A stretch of 64,000 bases of DNA from Clostridium bornimense (GTDB lineage: Bacteria; Bacillota; Clostridia; Clostridiales; Clostridiaceae). Where the stretch lies: contig NZ_JAHLOD010000018.1 of assembly GCF_018917145.1 (NCBI RefSeq), forward strand, positions 1 through 64,000. The letters run 5' to 3'. Position 1 is the first letter of the stretch. The number at the start of each line of letters is the position of its first letter. The translations under genes and the position numbers were made by a program. Positions 62,335 to 64,000 of the stretch are shown here, piece by piece. Below the pieces are notes generated by a model. That model did not search any database. It saw nothing but the letters and a program-made list of their open reading frames with translations, and had not been told where the DNA came from.

Positions 62335-63955
62335 CTTCTCTATCCCCTTTACCTAACACTTCAAATAATAAATCTGAACATAATAAGTTTTTGTAGTTTC
62401 CATTCTCATCAACTACATTTTTAATTTTTACTTCTTTATTTTCATCTATTTTATTAATCCTAATAAACTTTATATTCTTTAGATGTGCATTTTCATCCAC
62501 TATATTTAATATAGATTTATTAAGTTGAAATTCAATTTCACCATTATCAATAAATGTTTTTCTCTCTTCTATCAATTCATCTATATTAATATTTCTTACC
62601 TTTATCATTTCTACCATTACTTCTCTAAATATCTCAACATTAGGTATAAATTTCTCCCTAACTTCTTTATTTTCATCACACAAATCTATTAATTCTAATA
62701 ATGATATTCTTCCATTTTCTAATGCACTCTCTAATATTACTTTTAATATATCATTACATTTTAATATTCTTTCTATTTTTCTTTTATTTCTAACTTCTTC
62801 CTCATTATCTTCTAATAATTCAAATTTTTCATCATCTTCCCTTGATACATCTTTAATTTTATTTTGAAATGTAAACGCCTTATTTAAATTATATCCTTTC
62901 AAAGGACTTTTTAAGAATAACGGATTAAGAAATATATTAATGCTCTCTAGTAAATCTGGATTTTCTAATACCTTATCATATACTTCTCTTTTTATATCAA
63001 ACCTTTCTATCAATGCCATTTTTGATATATTTTCAAGTTCATTTCTATAAATATTTTTTAAATCATAATGTGTTATTAGTACTCTCTGTTCCTCATCTAT
63101 TGCTTTTCCTATATACTCATTTATGATCCTTAAATTTTTTAAATTTTCTTCTTCCTTTTCAGTTAGATCATCTATATTTATTTCCTTATCCTCAAATTCT
63201 TTAATCTTGATCTCAATAGCTTCTTTATGTAGCATAAACTTTTTACTACAATCTCTTAATATTTCTAAATTTCCTTCAGTAACCGCCTTGTATTCCTTTA
63301 CAGAAAACATTAATGGCGATTCTTTTATCTTTCTAATATCATCCTGCATTTTATGAATCTTACTTCTCATACTTTTAAATATATTCTTTACATCAGTAAC
63401 AGCTTTATCATATGAAGCTTTTTGCAAGTGCATTTTAAATATAATTTCTTGTATCGTTATTTTTAAACTTTCTTCTACTTCTAATGTAGCTAAGATAAGT
63501 TCATATCCTTCATCGCTTACATAATAGCTAACTCTCCTTACATCATCTACATATTCCACTTTATTCTTTAAAAAACTTATATTTATTTCTTCATATTCCC
63601 CAATTTTATAATCCATTGCCTTAAAATACATAGCTTTTCCTTCATTACACAAAATAACATTAACTATAAATTCAGCTATTTCCCTACTGTCATCATATGT
63701 TATTTGTTTCTTATAGTATAAGGAATTTATCTCATCTATAAATAATGCTATATCATCTATAGTACATAATTCTTCTTTAAGCGATTGTTCCATTATAAAT
63801 AATAGCACTGAAATAATTAAATTATCTTGCTCATATCCTTCAGTAAACCCAAACTTATCCCAAGTCCTTTTTGCTATACTATTTCTAAATAAAAGAGAAT
63901 ATGCTCCTATTTTTTTCATCCGTTCTTTTTGTGCATCTAAAAAATCTAATTTCAT
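62315..63955 (-). CDS. JetA/MukF-like kleisin subunit
   Basis: 546 residues. The N-terminal winged-helix region (LFRNSIAKRTWDKFGFTEGY) is followed by a long helical middle (190-300) with EILRDCSKKFMLHKEA-type helices, and a C-terminal part with an acidic linker (LLEDNEEEVRNKRK). The layout fits the kleisin JetA of Wadjet systems, which bridges the SMC heads. Its ATG shares one base with the stop of the preceding gene (TAATG). All three genes and the partial one upstream form one tightly packed operon. Confidence 0.75.
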   Translation of the reverse strand: MKLDFLDAQKERMKKIGAYSLLFRNSIAKRTWDKFGFTEGYEQDNLIISVLLFIMEQSLKEELCTIDDIALFIDEINSLYYKKQITYDDSREIAEFIVNVILCNEGKAMYFKAMDYKIGEYEEINISFLKNKVEYVDDVRRVSYYVSDEGYELILATLEVEESLKITIQEIIFKMHLQKASYDKAVTDVKNIFKSMRSKIHKMQDDIRKIKESPLMFSVKEYKAVTEGNLEILRDCSKKFMLHKEAIEIKIKEFEDKEINIDDLTEKEEENLKNLRIINEYIGKAIDEEQRVLITHYDLKNIYRNELENISKMALIERFDIKREVYDKVLENPDLLESINIFLNPLFLKSPLKGYNLNKAFTFQNKIKDVSREDDEKFELLEDNEEEVRNKRKIERILKCNDILKVILESALENGRISLLELIDLCDENKEVREKFIPNVEIFREVMVEMIKVRNINIDELIEERKTFIDNGEIEFQLNKSILNIVDENAHLKNIKFIRINKIDENKEVKIKNVVDENGNYKNLLCSDLLFEVLGKGDREVELYNR

Positions 63956-64000
63956 TATTCCTCCATTAAATCACATATATTAATTATTTCTTGTGGAATG
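63955..64000 (-). CDS. 3' end of an upstream operon gene, possibly JetD
   Basis: The last 14 codons (IPQEIINICDLMEE and stop) of a gene cut by the window edge. It overlaps the JetA-like start by one base, so is part of the operon. Since the topoisomerase-like nuclease JetD is not downstream of the SMC gene, this is its likely place; the fragment alone cannot prove it. Confidence 0.45.
   Translation of the reverse strand, partial: IPQEIINICDLMEE

Overview
The window looks like a chromosomal segment of a low-GC Firmicute, most likely Clostridium sensu stricto. Codon use is strongly A/T-ending, AGGAGG-type ribosome binding sites are common, and typical clostridial families are present: two DegV proteins, DUF1836, DUF3793 beside a flavodoxin, DUF1847, a stand-alone AICAR transformylase and a CxxxxCR arsenate reductase. 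No rRNA, tRNA or CRISPR array was recognised.

Layout. 1-5.4 kb: a transposase tail, a GH5 glycosidase, DUF1836/DegV, RluF, a broken acetyltransferase and a pentapeptide-repeat protein. 5.4-7.4 kb: a truncated ABC permease next to a decayed IS200/IS605 element whose tnpA and tnpB are fused by deletion. 7.4-18 kb: housekeeping genes (rpiA, a NYN/LOTUS protein, a putative ferritin-like protein, flavodoxin), a DtxR-type metal regulator with matching operators near DUF3793 and a ZIP transporter, a small RHH-containing operon, a CAP protein, and a Y-family polymerase behind an SOS box. 18.5-24 kb: signal peptidase I, an arsenic module (arsR-arsC-MATE, with arsN1 divergent) and rodA. 24.3-33.7 kb: a plastic zone of small genes separated by repeated leaders and terminators, with several broken genes. 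33.9-45 kb: a defence and recombination block (DUF1016 nuclease, tyrosine recombinase, PC4-like YdbC, type I restriction hsdRMS, serine recombinase). 45.3-49 kb: a radical-SAM peptide (RiPP) cluster with a 38-residue precursor. 49.4-52.5 kb: an HTH coiled-coil protein, a gene-free stretch of about 1 kb full of strong hairpins, and a transposase remnant. 52.6-57.2 kb: a ZTP-type riboswitch with AICAR transformylase, and a glucosidase operon whose main gene is frameshifted. 57.2-64 kb: a Wadjet/MukBEF-like SMC operon that runs off the right edge.

The most unusual signals are these. (1) Six copies of the palindromic core TACGT(G/C)ACGTA occur, all between 24.3 and 51.9 kb, one of them expanded to a 45-bp perfect palindrome. 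(2) A candidate large structured RNA of about 830 nt lies at 50.15-50.99 kb on the minus strand; parts of it recur at 25.8 kb, 26.5 kb and 29.6 kb with stem changes that keep pairing. (3) The RiPP cluster has a tiny single-Cys precursor ending PCSRRYVTTL. (4) Four genes share near-identical leader and promoter sequence. (5) The arsenic module has a MATE exporter where ArsB or Acr3 is usual.

Several accessory genes carry in-frame stops or frameshifts, using all three stop codons. This points to active decay in the plastic zone rather than recoding.
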